Shown: positions 33,555 through 44,400, counted from the stretch's first letter. The stretch is DNA of 64,000 bases from an uncultured Eubacteriales bacterium (GCA_934446365.1 CAKSDZ010000004.1:124001-188000), one strand, 5' to 3'. Notes: generated by a model from the sequence alone, not told the origin. Program-made: numbers and translations.

Positions 33555-33596
33555 AATGGTTGCGCGTGCAACGGTTGCGTGCGCAACCATTAGAAT
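33550..33596 (+). promoter_or_regulatory. probable MarR operator, inverted repeat with two TTGC-N4-GCAA sites
   Basis: A perfect 16-bp inverted repeat (ATTCTAATGGTTGCGC and its complement) encloses 15 bp. Inside are two half-symmetric sites TTGC-N4-GCAA at 33560-33571 and 33575-33586, three bases apart. It overlaps the -10 box and probable transcription start of the regulator gene, the usual place for autorepression by a MarR protein. Confidence 0.8.
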
Positions 33597-33653
33597 ATTT
33601 TGTTCGCCGCGTCAATTTTGACCGAGGAGCGGACATAAGGAAAGGAGCCGTCT

Positions 33654-34097
33654 ATGCCGACGATCATGCGTCAGATCAATCTGATCAGCCGCTGCGAGGG
33701 ACTTTACCGCACGGACAGACTTCGGGGCGCGGAGCTTGGAGCCTGCCATCACAGCTATGTGCTTGCCATTTGCCGGAATCCCGGAATTTCTCAGGAGGAG
33801 CTTGCAAGACACATCTGCATCAACAAAAGCGGCGTCACCCGCCACCTTACTTATTTGGAGGAGCATGGGTATGTCAGCCGTATTCACAGCGAATCGGACA
33901 AACGGGTCACGCTGGTATATCCGACGGATAAAATGCGGCAGGTTTTTCCCGATGTAAAGCGCATTGTGGAGGAATGGAACGACTATCTGACGGCGGGACT
34001 GACGGAAGCGGAGCTTGCGCAATTCCGTACACTTTTGGAGCGGCTTGCGCTGCGCGCTAAAAAATATTCGGACGACAGGGAAGAAACGAAAGAATGA
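33654..34097 (+). CDS. MarR family transcriptional regulator
   Basis: A 147-residue winged-helix repressor. The DNA-binding unit is PGISQEELARHICINKSGVTRHLTYLEEHGYVSRIHSESDKRVTLVYPTD (about residues 42-92), with the wing Asp-Lys-Arg typical of MarR. Terminal helices form the dimer interface. The promoter just upstream contains a two-site operator, so autoregulation and control of the two exporter genes behind it are likely. Its stop overlaps the first exporter start (ATGA). The inducer is unknown. Confidence 0.92.
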   Translation: MPTIMRQINLISRCEGLYRTDRLRGAELGACHHSYVLAICRNPGISQEELARHICINKSGVTRHLTYLEEHGYVSRIHSESDKRVTLVYPTDKMRQVFPDVKRIVEEWNDYLTAGLTEAELAQFRTLLERLALRAKKYSDDREETKE

Positions 34098-35818
34098 AAA
34101 CGATGTTGAAATATTTGAAGCCCTATTACGGCAGGATGTCGCTGGGACTTTTCATCAAATCGGCCGGAACGCTGGTCGAGCTTGCTCTTCCTTATATATT
34201 AAGTCATATTTTGAAAAATGTCGTCGGCTTGCAGGAAATACGCGCCATCGTATTTTGGGGCGGCGCCATGATCTTCTGCGCGGCTTTCGCCTGTGTCTGC
34301 AACATCGGTGCGAACCGGATGGCGGCGCGTGTGGCGCGGAATTTTTCGGAGCATGTCCGGCATGATCTTTTTGAGAGAACGCTGCACCTGTCGGCGGCGC
34401 AGACGGACGCCTTTACGATTCCGTCGCTGGAATCGCGCATCACGACGGACACCTACAACGTACATAGCTTTGTCGGCATGATGCAGCGCATGGGCGTGCG
34501 CGCACCGATCCTGCTTATCGGTGGGATTGTCATCACGCTTTTCATGGACAGCTATCTTGCCATGGCCATGATTGCCGTTTTGCCGTTTATATTCATTACG
34601 GTATATTTTATTTCCAAAAAAGGCGTTCCGCTTTATACCAAGGTGCAGAAATCCGTGGATAAAATGGTCCGCGTCGTGCGTGAGGACACGCAGGGCATTC
34701 GCGTAATCAAGGCGCTTTCCAAAACCGAGTACGAGCACCGCCGCTACGACACGGTCAACAAAGCGCTCGTGGACGATGAAAAGCGCGCCGGAATCACGAT
34801 GAGCGCGGTGAATCCGGTCATGACGCTGTTTATGAACATCGGCATTGTCGCCGTCGTGGCGCTCAGCGCCTCCCGCGTCGCCGGTCACAAATCCGATCCG
34901 GAGACCGTTATCGCGTTTATGCAGTATTTCACGCTGATTTCCATGGCGATGATGTCGGTAACGAGGATTTTCGTCATGTATACCAAAAGCGCCGCTTCCG
35001 CGAAGCGAATCGGAGAGGTGCTCGACATGCCGGAGGATTTGACGGTCAAAAGCGAGGACGAATATCCTTGTAAGAACGACGACGGATATATTGTGTTCGA
35101 GCATGTGAGCTTTTCCTATAAGGGCGCTCATGACGACCTTGCGGACGTCAGCTTTTCGGTGCCGCGCGGCGGCTCTCTCGGTATTATCGGCGCCACCGGA
35201 AGCGGAAAATCGACGCTTGTAAAGCTGCTTCTGCGCTTTTACGATCCCGGGGCGGGCAGCATCCGCATCGGCGGACGGGATATCCGAACGATTCCGCGCG
35301 CGCAGCTTTATCCGATGTTCGGCACGGCGATGCAGAACGATTTTCTCTATGCCGATACGATTGAGGAAAATATCAAGTTCGGCAGAGAGCTTTCGCATGA
35401 ACAGGTCGTGCGGGCGGCGGTAACGGCGCAGGCGGACGATTTTATTTCCGCTTTTCCGGAGGGTTATGAGCACATGCTCTCTCAAAAGGGAACCAATGTT
35501 TCGGGCGGGCAAAAGCAGCGGATTCTGATTGCCCGCGCGCTTGCGGCAGGGCCGGAAATCCTTGTGCTTGACGACAGCTCCTCCGCGCTGGACTATAAAA
35601 CGGATGCCAATCTTCGCCGGGCGCTGAGAGAGGATATGAAAGAGACGACGGTTGTCACCGTTGCACAGCGGGTCAGCTCCATCAAGGACTGCGACGTCAT
35701 CATCGTTCTTGAAGAAGGCAGGATTATCGGAATCGGCGACCATGATTTCCTCATGGAAACCTGTGCGGAATATAAAGAGATCGGCGAATCGCAGATGGGA
35801 GGTGCTTTTGTTGAATAA
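34094..35818 (+). CDS. ABC exporter subunit 1 (fused permease-ATPase) with degenerate catalytic site
   Basis: A 574-residue half-transporter with six membrane helices (about 15-300) and an ATPase domain. Walker A GATGSGKST starts near residue 366, the signature VSGGQKQR is near 468, and Walker B is ILVLDDSSSALD near 489. The usual catalytic Glu after Walker B is Asp here, which marks the degenerate site of heterodimeric type IV exporters (BmrC/D, TM287/288-like). It pairs with the next gene, whose TTG start lies within its last codons. Controlled by the MarR protein; export of a toxic compound is a reasonable guess. Confidence 0.92.
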   Translation: MKTMLKYLKPYYGRMSLGLFIKSAGTLVELALPYILSHILKNVVGLQEIRAIVFWGGAMIFCAAFACVCNIGANRMAARVARNFSEHVRHDLFERTLHLSAAQTDAFTIPSLESRITTDTYNVHSFVGMMQRMGVRAPILLIGGIVITLFMDSYLAMAMIAVLPFIFITVYFISKKGVPLYTKVQKSVDKMVRVVREDTQGIRVIKALSKTEYEHRRYDTVNKALVDDEKRAGITMSAVNPVMTLFMNIGIVAVVALSASRVAGHKSDPETVIAFMQYFTLISMAMMSVTRIFVMYTKSAASAKRIGEVLDMPEDLTVKSEDEYPCKNDDGYIVFEHVSFSYKGAHDDLADVSFSVPRGGSLGIIGATGSGKSTLVKLLLRFYDPGAGSIRIGGRDIRTIPRAQLYPMFGTAMQNDFLYADTIEENIKFGRELSHEQVVRAAVTAQADDFISAFPEGYEHMLSQKGTNVSGGQKQRILIARALAAGPEILVLDDSSSALDYKTDANLRRALREDMKETTVVTVAQRVSSIKDCDVIIVLEEGRIIGIGDHDFLMETCAEYKEIGESQMGGAFVE

Positions 35819-37658
35819 GGGGAATTTTGCAAAGGATCCGCGTGCGGAATCGAATCCGAACAAGATGGGCTCCGAGAAAAAGCTCGACCGCAGGACGGCG
35901 AAGGGCGTGATGCTCCGTCTCGGCGGCTATATCATGAAGCATTGGCCGCTGTTTCTGCTTGCCGTCGCGCTGACGCTTGTTTCCAATCAGCTCTCGCTTC
36001 TCGGACCGAAGTATTCCGGAGATGCCATCGACGCCATCTCCGCCGAGGGAGGCGTGGATTTTCAGGCGGTGTGGGAGAATGTCGTGAAAATGCTCCTGTG
36101 CTATGTCGCCTCCGCCGTGCTTTCCTATCTGCTCGCGGTGCTGATGATCCATTTGAGCCAAAAAATCGTATATACCATGCGGCGGCAGCTCTTTGAGAAG
36201 CTGACGACGCTCCCCGTCGGATATTTTGACACGCATGCCACCGGAGACATCATCAGCAGGATTTCCTATGATATCGATACGGTGAACAGCTCCTTGTCGC
36301 AGGACCTTGTGCAGGTCATGACAAGCATTTACACGGTAATTGGCTCCCTTGTTTTCATGTGGCAGATTTCAAAGCCGCTGATTGCGGTTTTTGCCGTCAC
36401 GGTGCCGGTTTCGATTTTGTTTACCCGTTACCGCTCGAAGCGTGTGCGTCCGCTGTTCCATAAGCGTTCGAGAAAGCTCGGCGAGCTCAACGGCTATGCG
36501 GAGGAGATGCTCTCCGGCTGCGGGACCATCCGCGCATACAACAGAGAAGAGGAGATCGGCGCACGCTTTGACCGCCGCAATGCCGATGCGATGGATGCCT
36601 ATTACGACGCGGAATACTGCGGGGCGCTCCTCGGTCCGTCGGTCAATTTCATCAACAATTTGTCCATTTCCTTGGTCATGATTTTCGGCGGTATCCTTTA
36701 TATGTATTCACAGAACGGCACGGCGGCGGTGGGAACCCTCTTTTTTATCACGCTCGGAGGGGTGGCGCAGTTCGTTCAGTATTCGAGAAAGTTTGCCGGA
36801 CCGATCAACGAATTTGCCAATATTCTGAATGAATTTCAGTCCGCCTTTGCGGCGGCGGACCGTGTGTTCCGCATCATCGACGAAGAGCCGGAGCGCGCGG
36901 ATTCCGAAGGGGCGGTGACGCTTTCCGAGGTCTCGGGACGGGTCGCGCTCGAGCATGTCACTTTCGGCTATACGCCGGAAAAGAGGATTCTGGACGACAT
37001 TTCCGTGCTCGCGGAGCCGGGGCGCACCATTGCCATTGTCGGTCCCACAGGAGCGGGCAAGACGACGATTATCAACCTGCTCATGCGCTTCTATGATGCA
37101 AATTCCGGCAGCATTTATGTCGACGGGTGCGAAATTGGGGAGATCAAACGCGACTCCCTGCGGCGCGCTTATACCATGGTATTGCAGGATACGTGGCTTT
37201 TTCACGGGACGATTCTTGAAAATATCGTATACGGGAAAGAGAACGCGAGCATGGAGGAGGTGCGTGCGGCGGCGCGGGCCGCGAGGATCGATTCCTATAT
37301 CGAGCATCTGCCGGACGGCTACGATACAGTTCTGTCGGATGACGGAATCAACATTTCCAAGGGGCAGAAGCAGCTGATTACGATCGCCCGCGCGATGCTT
37401 TCGGAATCGACGATGCTGATTTTGGACGAAGCGACCTCCAATGTGGATTCGAGAACGGAAATCAAAATTCAGGAGGCGATGTCCGAGCTGATGCGGGGAC
37501 GCACCTGCTTTGTCATCGCGCACCGGCTTTCCACGATTCAGAACGCCGATTTGATTTTGGTTCTGCAAAACGGCCGCATCACCGAGAGCGGAAATCATGA
37601 GCAGCTGATGCAGGCGGGCGGTTTTTACAGCACGCTGTACCGTTCTCAGTTTTCATAA
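35811..37658 (+). CDS. ABC exporter subunit 2 (fused permease-ATPase), canonical catalytic site
   Basis: A 615-residue half-transporter with a short charged N-terminal tail, six membrane helices (about 45-330) and an ATPase domain. Walker A VGPTGAGKTT is near 410, the signature is ISKGQKQ (second Gly replaced by Lys) near 514, and Walker B LILDEATSNVD keeps the catalytic Glu. With the preceding subunit it completes a heterodimer with one strong and one weak ATP site. The start is TTG at 35811, eight bases after GGGAGG; the codons upstream in frame lie inside the first subunit gene. A terminator follows. Confidence 0.92.
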   Translation: MNKGNFAKDPRAESNPNKMGSEKKLDRRTAKGVMLRLGGYIMKHWPLFLLAVALTLVSNQLSLLGPKYSGDAIDAISAEGGVDFQAVWENVVKMLLCYVASAVLSYLLAVLMIHLSQKIVYTMRRQLFEKLTTLPVGYFDTHATGDIISRISYDIDTVNSSLSQDLVQVMTSIYTVIGSLVFMWQISKPLIAVFAVTVPVSILFTRYRSKRVRPLFHKRSRKLGELNGYAEEMLSGCGTIRAYNREEEIGARFDRRNADAMDAYYDAEYCGALLGPSVNFINNLSISLVMIFGGILYMYSQNGTAAVGTLFFITLGGVAQFVQYSRKFAGPINEFANILNEFQSAFAAADRVFRIIDEEPERADSEGAVTLSEVSGRVALEHVTFGYTPEKRILDDISVLAEPGRTIAIVGPTGAGKTTIINLLMRFYDANSGSIYVDGCEIGEIKRDSLRRAYTMVLQDTWLFHGTILENIVYGKENASMEEVRAAARAARIDSYIEHLPDGYDTVLSDDGINISKGQKQLITIARAMLSESTMLILDEATSNVDSRTEIKIQEAMSELMRGRTCFVIAHRLSTIQNADLILVLQNGRITESGNHEQLMQAGGFYSTLYRSQFS

Positions 37659-37722
37659 TTCGGCAGTTCGCTCGGTATATGCATTTTTATATTGGAAGGT
37701 CCGCTGCCGGATATCGATTTTT

Positions 37723-37756
37723 TGGGGAATTGGAATCAATTCCCCATTTATTTTTC
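37723..37756 (+). terminator. terminator after the ABC exporter operon
   Basis: TGGGGAATTG pairs with CAATTCCCCA around GAAT and is followed by TTTATTTTT. Confidence 0.85.
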
Positions 37757-37889
37757 GTATATTCTTCTTTGCTAAAAATGTATATTGTTATATATCATAA
37801 TATGAAAATGCATTTTATCGATATCAAATATAGTTGTTATTCACAAAAAAGTTAAAAAAATTTCTCTGCCAGTTCATGGTTGAAAGGGT

Positions 37890-37918
37890 TTGACAAAAAA
37901 ATTATCTACATATATAAT
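37890..37918 (+). promoter_or_regulatory. consensus sigma-A promoter of the first LamG lipoprotein gene
   Basis: TTGACA (37890-37895), 17 bp of A/T-rich spacer, TATAAT (37913-37918); both boxes are perfect. The start codon is about 45 bp downstream. Confidence 0.85.
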
Positions 37919-37964
37919 TAAATAAAAAGCGGCAGTTGTGCCGTGAAATCTGAGAGGAAATGTT

Positions 37965-38939
37965 ATGAAAAAACTGATTGCATTGATTTTGGCTGCCATG
38001 TTTGTTTTTGCGGTTGCTTCATGCGGAAATGAGCCTGCTCAGTCAACGCCGACGGAATCGACACCGGCGGAATCGACGCCGGAGGTAACAACGCCCGAAG
38101 AGTCGACGCCGGAGGTAACGGAACCCGAGGAATCGACACCGGAGGCGACAGACCCCGAGGAATCGACAAAAGAACCGGAGATTCCCGTGATTGTCGAGCT
38201 GCCTGAGGCTTATGTCGACTTTGATTTCCGGAACGGAACGATTACCGATGCAAAGGGTCACGCCACGATTGAAAACCGGGGCGCGACGGTCGTTGAGGCG
38301 ACGGTGACGGCCGGCGGTAAGTCGGCAAACCTAAATGCCCTGCGCATCGACGAATCCGGCAGCTATGTGCTTTGTACGTTCGGCGAGATGGGAACGGAGG
38401 ACGCCGTCAAGGAATGGGCGGAAGGCGGTTTTGCCGTGGAAGCCTTCTATGTGATGGGTGAGAAGAAGGGCGTTCAGGGAATCGTCTGCGGAACGGAGCA
38501 GGTGAACTCGACAAAGATGCGCGGCGGCTGGGGGCTTGCCGAAAATGTCGGCAAACCGTACTTTATCACCGCGACATCGGGAAATGCTTATATCAGTGCG
38601 AATACGACGGCGTCCTCGTCCTCCTCGGAGACGGAGCTTGTGCATGTCGTTGCGGTTTACGATTATGCGGCGAAAAAGCAGTATCTTTATGTAAACGGCG
38701 TCTGCGTCAATTCGGCGGGCGAGACGATCAGCGGAGAATTTGCGCCGGCCGGCGCGGAAGCGTTCAACAAATTCTGTCTCGGCTCGGATTACAGAGAGAC
38801 GGCAAAAGTCACCGAGACGACGCCGATCGATTTTCCGACTCCCGATATGACGATGGTGGATGCGAAAATCTATTCCTCGGCGCTGAGCGCCGAACAGGTG
38901 AAAGCCGCGTATGAGAATGCGCTTGCTCTTTTGGACTGA
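37965..38939 (+). CDS. LamG-like (concanavalin A-fold) domain lipoprotein
   Basis: A 324-residue surface lipoprotein. The signal peptide ends in a lipobox with Cys20 (AVASC). Residues 21-75 form a Thr/Glu/Pro/Ser spacer made of repeated STPE-like units. The rest (about 80-324) is one LamG-like jelly-roll domain with AYVDFDFRNGTITDAKG, ALRIDESGSYVLCTF, FAVEAFYVMG, ELVHVVAVYDY, YVNGVCVN and DMTMVDAKIYSSALSAEQ; LamG-fold proteins bind carbohydrates or proteins. It lacks an enzyme domain. The domain is closest to repeats 2 and 3 of the giant protein downstream, so the genes arose by duplication. The ligand is unknown. Confidence 0.85.
   Translation: MKKLIALILAAMFVFAVASCGNEPAQSTPTESTPAESTPEVTTPEESTPEVTEPEESTPEATDPEESTKEPEIPVIVELPEAYVDFDFRNGTITDAKGHATIENRGATVVEATVTAGGKSANLNALRIDESGSYVLCTFGEMGTEDAVKEWAEGGFAVEAFYVMGEKKGVQGIVCGTEQVNSTKMRGGWGLAENVGKPYFITATSGNAYISANTTASSSSSETELVHVVAVYDYAAKKQYLYVNGVCVNSAGETISGEFAPAGAEAFNKFCLGSDYRETAKVTETTPIDFPTPDMTMVDAKIYSSALSAEQVKAAYENALALLD
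38040..38172 (+). repeat. minisatellite coding for the Thr/Glu/Pro spacer
   Basis: Degenerate repeats related to GAATCGACACCGGAG encode STPE/EEST units in the lipoprotein spacer. Number of units may vary between strains, as is common for surface-protein linkers. Confidence 0.6.
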
Positions 38940-39061
38940 TAATTTTGCTTCTCATTGCAAATCATAAAACAAGTCTTAGTTTATCCGTTTGTTGATCGAA
39001 TTTGGAGCTTCCGGATATCCTATTATGGCTATATTTTTAAGAAAAAACGAGGTAATCCATT

Positions 39062-41311
39062 ATGAAAAAATTCCTTGCGTTCCTTCTCGCGGCCGGCATG
39101 CTGACGGGTATTGCCGCGTGCGGTACCACCAAGGATAATGATACGACAACGTCTTCGGAGAAGCCGTCGGAAACGACGGCGGGCTCCGAGGACCCGGGGA
39201 CGACTTCTCCGAGCTATACGGATCCGGATCTTCCAAAGACGTTTGATTCCGACAACATTGTGTTCTCCTTTGCCGCAATCAGCGACATGCATATCGCGAA
39301 CAGCGCGACGGATACGGCCGCCAAAAAGCTGGAAAACGCATTTGCCCAGCTCAAAAAGCAGGCGCTGATCGACGACGAGGACGGTCTTGATGCGGTGTTT
39401 GCCGTGGGAGACTTGATCGATTCGGGCGGTTACGGCGGCAAATACAGTCAGATGGAGAATTACAAGGCTGTCTATGAGAAGGCGTTTTCTCCGACGGAAA
39501 CGCCGATGATCTTCGTGCCCGGCAATCACGACGTTGCATGGACCGGAAGCTCTGTTTTCTCGGCCGAGTATCTCAACGACATCCTCGGCGAGGATTATTT
39601 CCTTACCGATATCGATATGGATGCGCTTGCCGACGAGGGCAACCGTCACTGTGTTGTGAACGGCTTCCATGTGCTCACGCTTCTGCCGGTCAGCTCTAAT
39701 CCTGTGACTTATACGACCGCCACAAAAGAGTGGCTGGATGAAACGCTTGCCGAAATCACAAAAGAAAATCCGAATCAGTTTGTGATTGTCCTCACGCATC
39801 CGATGATCTATAATACCGTGTACGGCAGCGATCTCGGTCCCGATCTCTATCCGGGCATCACAAACATGTGGTATACGAAGGATCTCACGGAGATTCTTTC
39901 AAAATACAATCAGGTCGTGACCTTCGGCGGACATCTGCATTTCCCGCTGAACGATCCGCGCAGCATCATGCAGACATCCTTTACCTCTCTGGGCTGCGGT
40001 TCGGTCAGATATATGGCGATCGAAGCCGGCGGCTATGAGGACATGGCGGGCGTGACGACGATGCTGGATAAAGAGGAATTCTCGCAGGGACTTCTCGTGC
40101 AGATCGATAAAAACGGCAATATGCGCATCACACGCATGGACTTTTACAACGATGAAATTATCGGCGAGGACTGGACGGTTTCCTATCCTGTCTCGGATGG
40201 CTCTCATCTGACGAAATACGCATGGGACCGCGGCGACGATGAGAACAACGCGGCGCCGACGCTGTCGACGCTTGACGTGACGCTCGGCGAGATTTCCGGC
40301 TCCTCACAGGCAGTATCCGTGAGCTTTGCATCCGGCGCGGACGATGAATTTGTGCATCACTATGAGCTTGCGATTTGGAAGGGCGATTCGACGGACAGCT
40401 CGATTTTAAAGAGCTATCGGATTCTTTCCGATTTCTACCGTCATGCGAATACGGCGGATATGAAGAAAACTTGGGAGAAGGAGCTCGGCATACTGGATAC
40501 GGACACCTCCTATGTGGTCGCGCTTGTCGCCTATGACTCATGGGGAGCTAAGAGCGCGCAGCTCATCAAGGAATTTAAGACGGGAAGCGCGGCTCCTCCG
40601 GAAAAAGAGGAGCTCCCCGAAGCTTATGCGGACATCGATTTCTCGGGCGGGACGATCGTGGACACCAAGGGAAATATCAAAATCCAGAACATGGGCGCGA
40701 CGGTCGGCACGACTACGGTGACGGTGGGCGCGAAGACGGCGAGCGTCACCGCTCTGCGCGTTGCGGCTTCCGGAGAATATGTGCTCTGTACCTTTGATAA
40801 GCTGAAAACGGAAGCGGCTATGAAGAGCTGGGCGGAAAACGGCTTTTCCGTGGAGGCCTTCTATGTGATGGGACAGAAGGGCAGCATACAGGGTGTTGTC
40901 TGCGGCACGGAGTCCGGCGGCTGGGGCATTGCCGAGGATGCTACGGGAAAGCCGTACTTCATCACCGGTATCGCGGGGAACAAGTATAACGCGGGAGCAT
41001 ATGCCAAGGACGCTTCCTCGGAGACGGAGCTCGTGCATGTCGTTGCGGTGTATGATTATAAGAACAAGCAGGAGAAAATCTATATAAACGGCGTTCTGAA
41101 CGATACAAAATCCATTTCGGGCGAGTATTGCACCGGAATGTCGGAGGCTTTCAATAAGTTCTGTCTCGGAAACGACATCAAGAAAACAGGTATGGGCGGA
41201 GATTTCACTTGCCCCGACATGACGATGGTTGACGCGAAGATTTATGCGTCGGCGCTCACGGGCGGTCAGGTAAGAACCGCATATGAGGATGCGATCGATA
41301 GCTTAAATTGA
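39062..41311 (+). CDS. metallophosphoesterase-LamG lipoprotein
   Basis: A 749-residue exported protein. The signal peptide and lipobox end at Cys20 (IAAC), with a Thr/Ser/Glu spacer to about 58. A calcineurin-like phosphoesterase domain (about 60-375) has all metal motifs: AISDMHI, VGDLIDSG, PGNHDV, VLTHPMI and GGHLHFPL. Residues about 395-515 form a beta-sandwich linker (VSVSFASGADDEFVHHYELAI) like fibronectin III. A LamG-like domain (519-749) ends the protein. The enzyme probably hydrolyses a phosphate ester or diester outside the cell, with the LamG part as targeting module; the substrate is unknown. It is nearly colinear with the centre of the next protein. Confidence 0.87.
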   Translation: MKKFLAFLLAAGMLTGIAACGTTKDNDTTTSSEKPSETTAGSEDPGTTSPSYTDPDLPKTFDSDNIVFSFAAISDMHIANSATDTAAKKLENAFAQLKKQALIDDEDGLDAVFAVGDLIDSGGYGGKYSQMENYKAVYEKAFSPTETPMIFVPGNHDVAWTGSSVFSAEYLNDILGEDYFLTDIDMDALADEGNRHCVVNGFHVLTLLPVSSNPVTYTTATKEWLDETLAEITKENPNQFVIVLTHPMIYNTVYGSDLGPDLYPGITNMWYTKDLTEILSKYNQVVTFGGHLHFPLNDPRSIMQTSFTSLGCGSVRYMAIEAGGYEDMAGVTTMLDKEEFSQGLLVQIDKNGNMRITRMDFYNDEIIGEDWTVSYPVSDGSHLTKYAWDRGDDENNAAPTLSTLDVTLGEISGSSQAVSVSFASGADDEFVHHYELAIWKGDSTDSSILKSYRILSDFYRHANTADMKKTWEKELGILDTDTSYVVALVAYDSWGAKSAQLIKEFKTGSAAPPEKEELPEAYADIDFSGGTIVDTKGNIKIQNMGATVGTTTVTVGAKTASVTALRVAASGEYVLCTFDKLKTEAAMKSWAENGFSVEAFYVMGQKGSIQGVVCGTESGGWGIAEDATGKPYFITGIAGNKYNAGAYAKDASSETELVHVVAVYDYKNKQEKIYINGVLNDTKSISGEYCTGMSEAFNKFCLGNDIKKTGMGGDFTCPDMTMVDAKIYASALTGGQVRTAYEDAIDSLN

Positions 41312-41435
41312 AGAATCAGGAGAAAAAACACAGCGTTATAGGTTAAATTTGTTTCACAATTTTATGTAAATTTCTTGCGGAGGCGCGGGCATTTACAGAT
41401 TCTGCGCTTCCGTGAGACGAAAAGGAGAATGAACA

Positions 41436-44400
41436 ATGAGGCAAAGAAAAAGAGGCTTCACGGTAACGGAACTGGTTATCTTCATCGTTGTTATTGCAAT
41501 TTTGGCCGGCTCAATGATCACGGGCTTCGTTGTCCTTAGCAATGAGATGAAAGCGGCTAAGCGGGAACGGGAAGCGAATCAGGCAGCACTTCAAGCAAAG
41601 CTTGATGAAATTTCGGCGAAGCTGAACGGCACGGGCGGCGGACTCAGCTGGGAGGATTTTGAGAACGAGCTTGCTTCTCAGCTTGCCAAGCAGGAGGCTT
41701 CATGGACGGAAGCACTGAACCGTGCGCTTGACGAATTTGCTGGGAAGTATGCGGGCGGCGCGGGACTGACCGAGGCGCAGGTCAAAGCGATTATGGAAGA
41801 GGCTCTGGCGGGACAGCTGACCGAGGCACAGGTGAGGAACATCGTGAATAACGCTGTCCGTGGGCTCGACAGTGCTCCGTCGGCAGCGGAGATTTCAAAA
41901 ATTGTCAGACAGGCGCTGTCTTCTTATATGACCGCCGAGCAGGTGGAGGCTTTTGTCGACGCCACAATCAGCGGACAGAATGAGAAAATTCAGCAGATTG
42001 TCGACGAAGCAAGGGAAAACATGCAAAAGGAGTTTAAAAAACTGTTAGATACATATTTCGAGTCGAATCAAAAGGAGTTTGATTCCGACAATGTTGTATT
42101 TTCGTTTGCCGCGATCAGCGATATTCACATCATGAACAGCACAACGGACGCGGTTGCGAAAAAATTTGAGAGTGCCTTGAAGCAGCTGAAAGCACAGGCT
42201 CTCCTCGACGATGCGGACGGCCTTGATGCCGTATTCGCAGTAGGTGACATCATCGACACCGGTTACAGCGGAAAATACGAACAGACAAATTATTTCAAAA
42301 CCATTTATGAGAGCGTGTTCTCTCCGACTGAGGTCCCGATGATCTACACGCCCGGAAACCATGACGTCAAGGGCTGGTGGACGGCGAATTCCGCGGCGGA
42401 AGCGAAAAACATCGACAAGCTGCTCGGCGACAATTATTTCCTGACGGATATTGACGCAGAAGCGCTTGCGAGTGCGGGCAACCGTCACTGCGTGATCAAC
42501 GGCTTCCATGTGATTACGATGCTGCCGACGTCTCAGGATCCGGTCACCTTTACCGATTCTGCACTGCAATGGTTCGACGAGACGCTCGCGAAAGTGACGG
42601 CGGAAAATCCGGATCAGTTCGTGTTCGTCCTCACGCATCCGATGATATACGACACCGTGTACGGCAGCGATCTCGGTACCTATTGGTATACCAAGGATCT
42701 GACGGAGATTCTGAACAAATATCCGCAGGCTGTGACGTTCAGCGGACATCTGCATTTCCCGTTGAACGATCCGCGCAGCATCATGCAGACCGGCTTTACC
42801 TCTCTGGGCTGCGGCTCGGTCAGATATATGGCGATCGAAGCCGGACAGTACGAGGATATGGCGGGCAATACCACGATGCTCGACAAGGATGAATTCTCGC
42901 AGGGCCTTCTCGTTCAGATCGACGGAGACGGCAATATGCGGATCACGCGCATGGACTTCTATCATGAAGAGGTCATCGGCGAATATTGGACGGTAGCCCG
43001 TCCCGAAACCGACGGCTCTCATCTTGAAAAATATTCCAAGGACCGCGGCAGTGAAGAGAACAACAAGGCGCCGGTGCTTTCCACGCTCGACGTCACGCTC
43101 GGAGCGACCTCCGGTTCTGCTCAGGCTGTGTCGGTGAGCTTTGCCGCCGGTACGGACGATGAATTTGTGCATCACTATCAGCTCGTCGTTTCGGAGAAGA
43201 GCGGAAATGTTCTTTCGACTTATAACATTCTTTCCGATTTTTACCGTCATGCGAATACGGCGGATATGCAGACGACATGGGAAAAGGAGCTTTCCTCGCT
43301 TCCGAAAGGCGGCACCTATGTGGTTACGCTCACGGCATACGACTCATGGGGAGCTGCAAGCAACACGCTCACCAAGGAATTCAAAACAGCCAGCAACAAT
43401 CCGGAGGATTCTAAGCTCCCGGATGCGTATGTGGACTTTGATTTCAAGGATGGAACCGTTATCGATACAAAGGGTAACGTTACAATCGAGAACAAGGGCG
43501 CGACGGTTGGCACGGCAGCGGTAACGGCCGGCACCAAATCGGCGACGGTAAACGCTCTGCGCGTGAATAATTCCGGTGAGTATGTACTCTGCACATTCAA
43601 TAAGCTGGACACGGGCGACGCCGTCAAAGCATGGGCGGAGAACGGCTTTACGGTTGAGGCTTTCTATGTCATGGGCATGAAAGGAAGTATCCAAGGCGTC
43701 GTATGCGGAACGGAATACGGCGGCTGGGGCCTTGCCGAGGATAGGACCGGTACACCGTATTTTATCACCGGCTATGGCGATAACAAATATAACAAGGGTG
43801 CCTATGCGTCGGCAGCCTCTTCAACGACGGAGCTTGTGCATGTCGTCGCGGTCTATGATTATGTAAGCAAGCTGAATCTGATTTACATCAACGGTGTCTT
43901 GGCGGGCTCGACCGCGATTGAAGGCGGCTTTTATCCCGGCAGAGACGAAGCTTTCAACAAATTCTGCCTCGGTGCGGATTATATAGCCGAGGGAAGAATT
44001 ACCGAGACGCTCAAGCTTGAATTCCCTTCTTCCGATATGACAATGGTGGACGCGAAGATTTATGCTTCTGCTCTGAACAGCGAGCAGGTAAAGACCGCGT
44101 ATGCCAATGCGTTGGCAATTTTGGATGAGGATACCCCGGATACGCCTACGACGCCGACGGTATATGTAGATTTCGATTTCAAGGACGGAACGATTACCGA
44201 CACAAAGGGCAACGTCACAATCGAAAACAAGGGCGCGACGGTCGGCACGGCGGCGGTAACGGCCGGTACAAAATCGGCGACGGTAAACGCTCTGCGTGTG
44301 AATAATTCCGGCGAGTACGTGCTTTGCACATTCAACAAGCTCGACACGAGCGACGCCGTCAAGGAATGGGCGGAAAACGGTTTTTCCGTGGAAGTATTCT

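Larger units (their letters stand above)
37659..37964. other. 306-bp AT-rich intergenic region before the LamG cluster
   Basis: It holds the exporter terminator (37723-37756) and a strong promoter (37890-37918) for the first LamG gene. The middle (37757-37889) is very AT-rich with no open frame or clear structure. Confidence 0.7.

Noticed and set aside
34199..35863. A 554-codon minus-strand frame opposite the first exporter gene
   Set aside because: Sequence is Arg/His-rich and lacks motifs, as expected for a shadow; the ABC subunit on the plus strand is certain.
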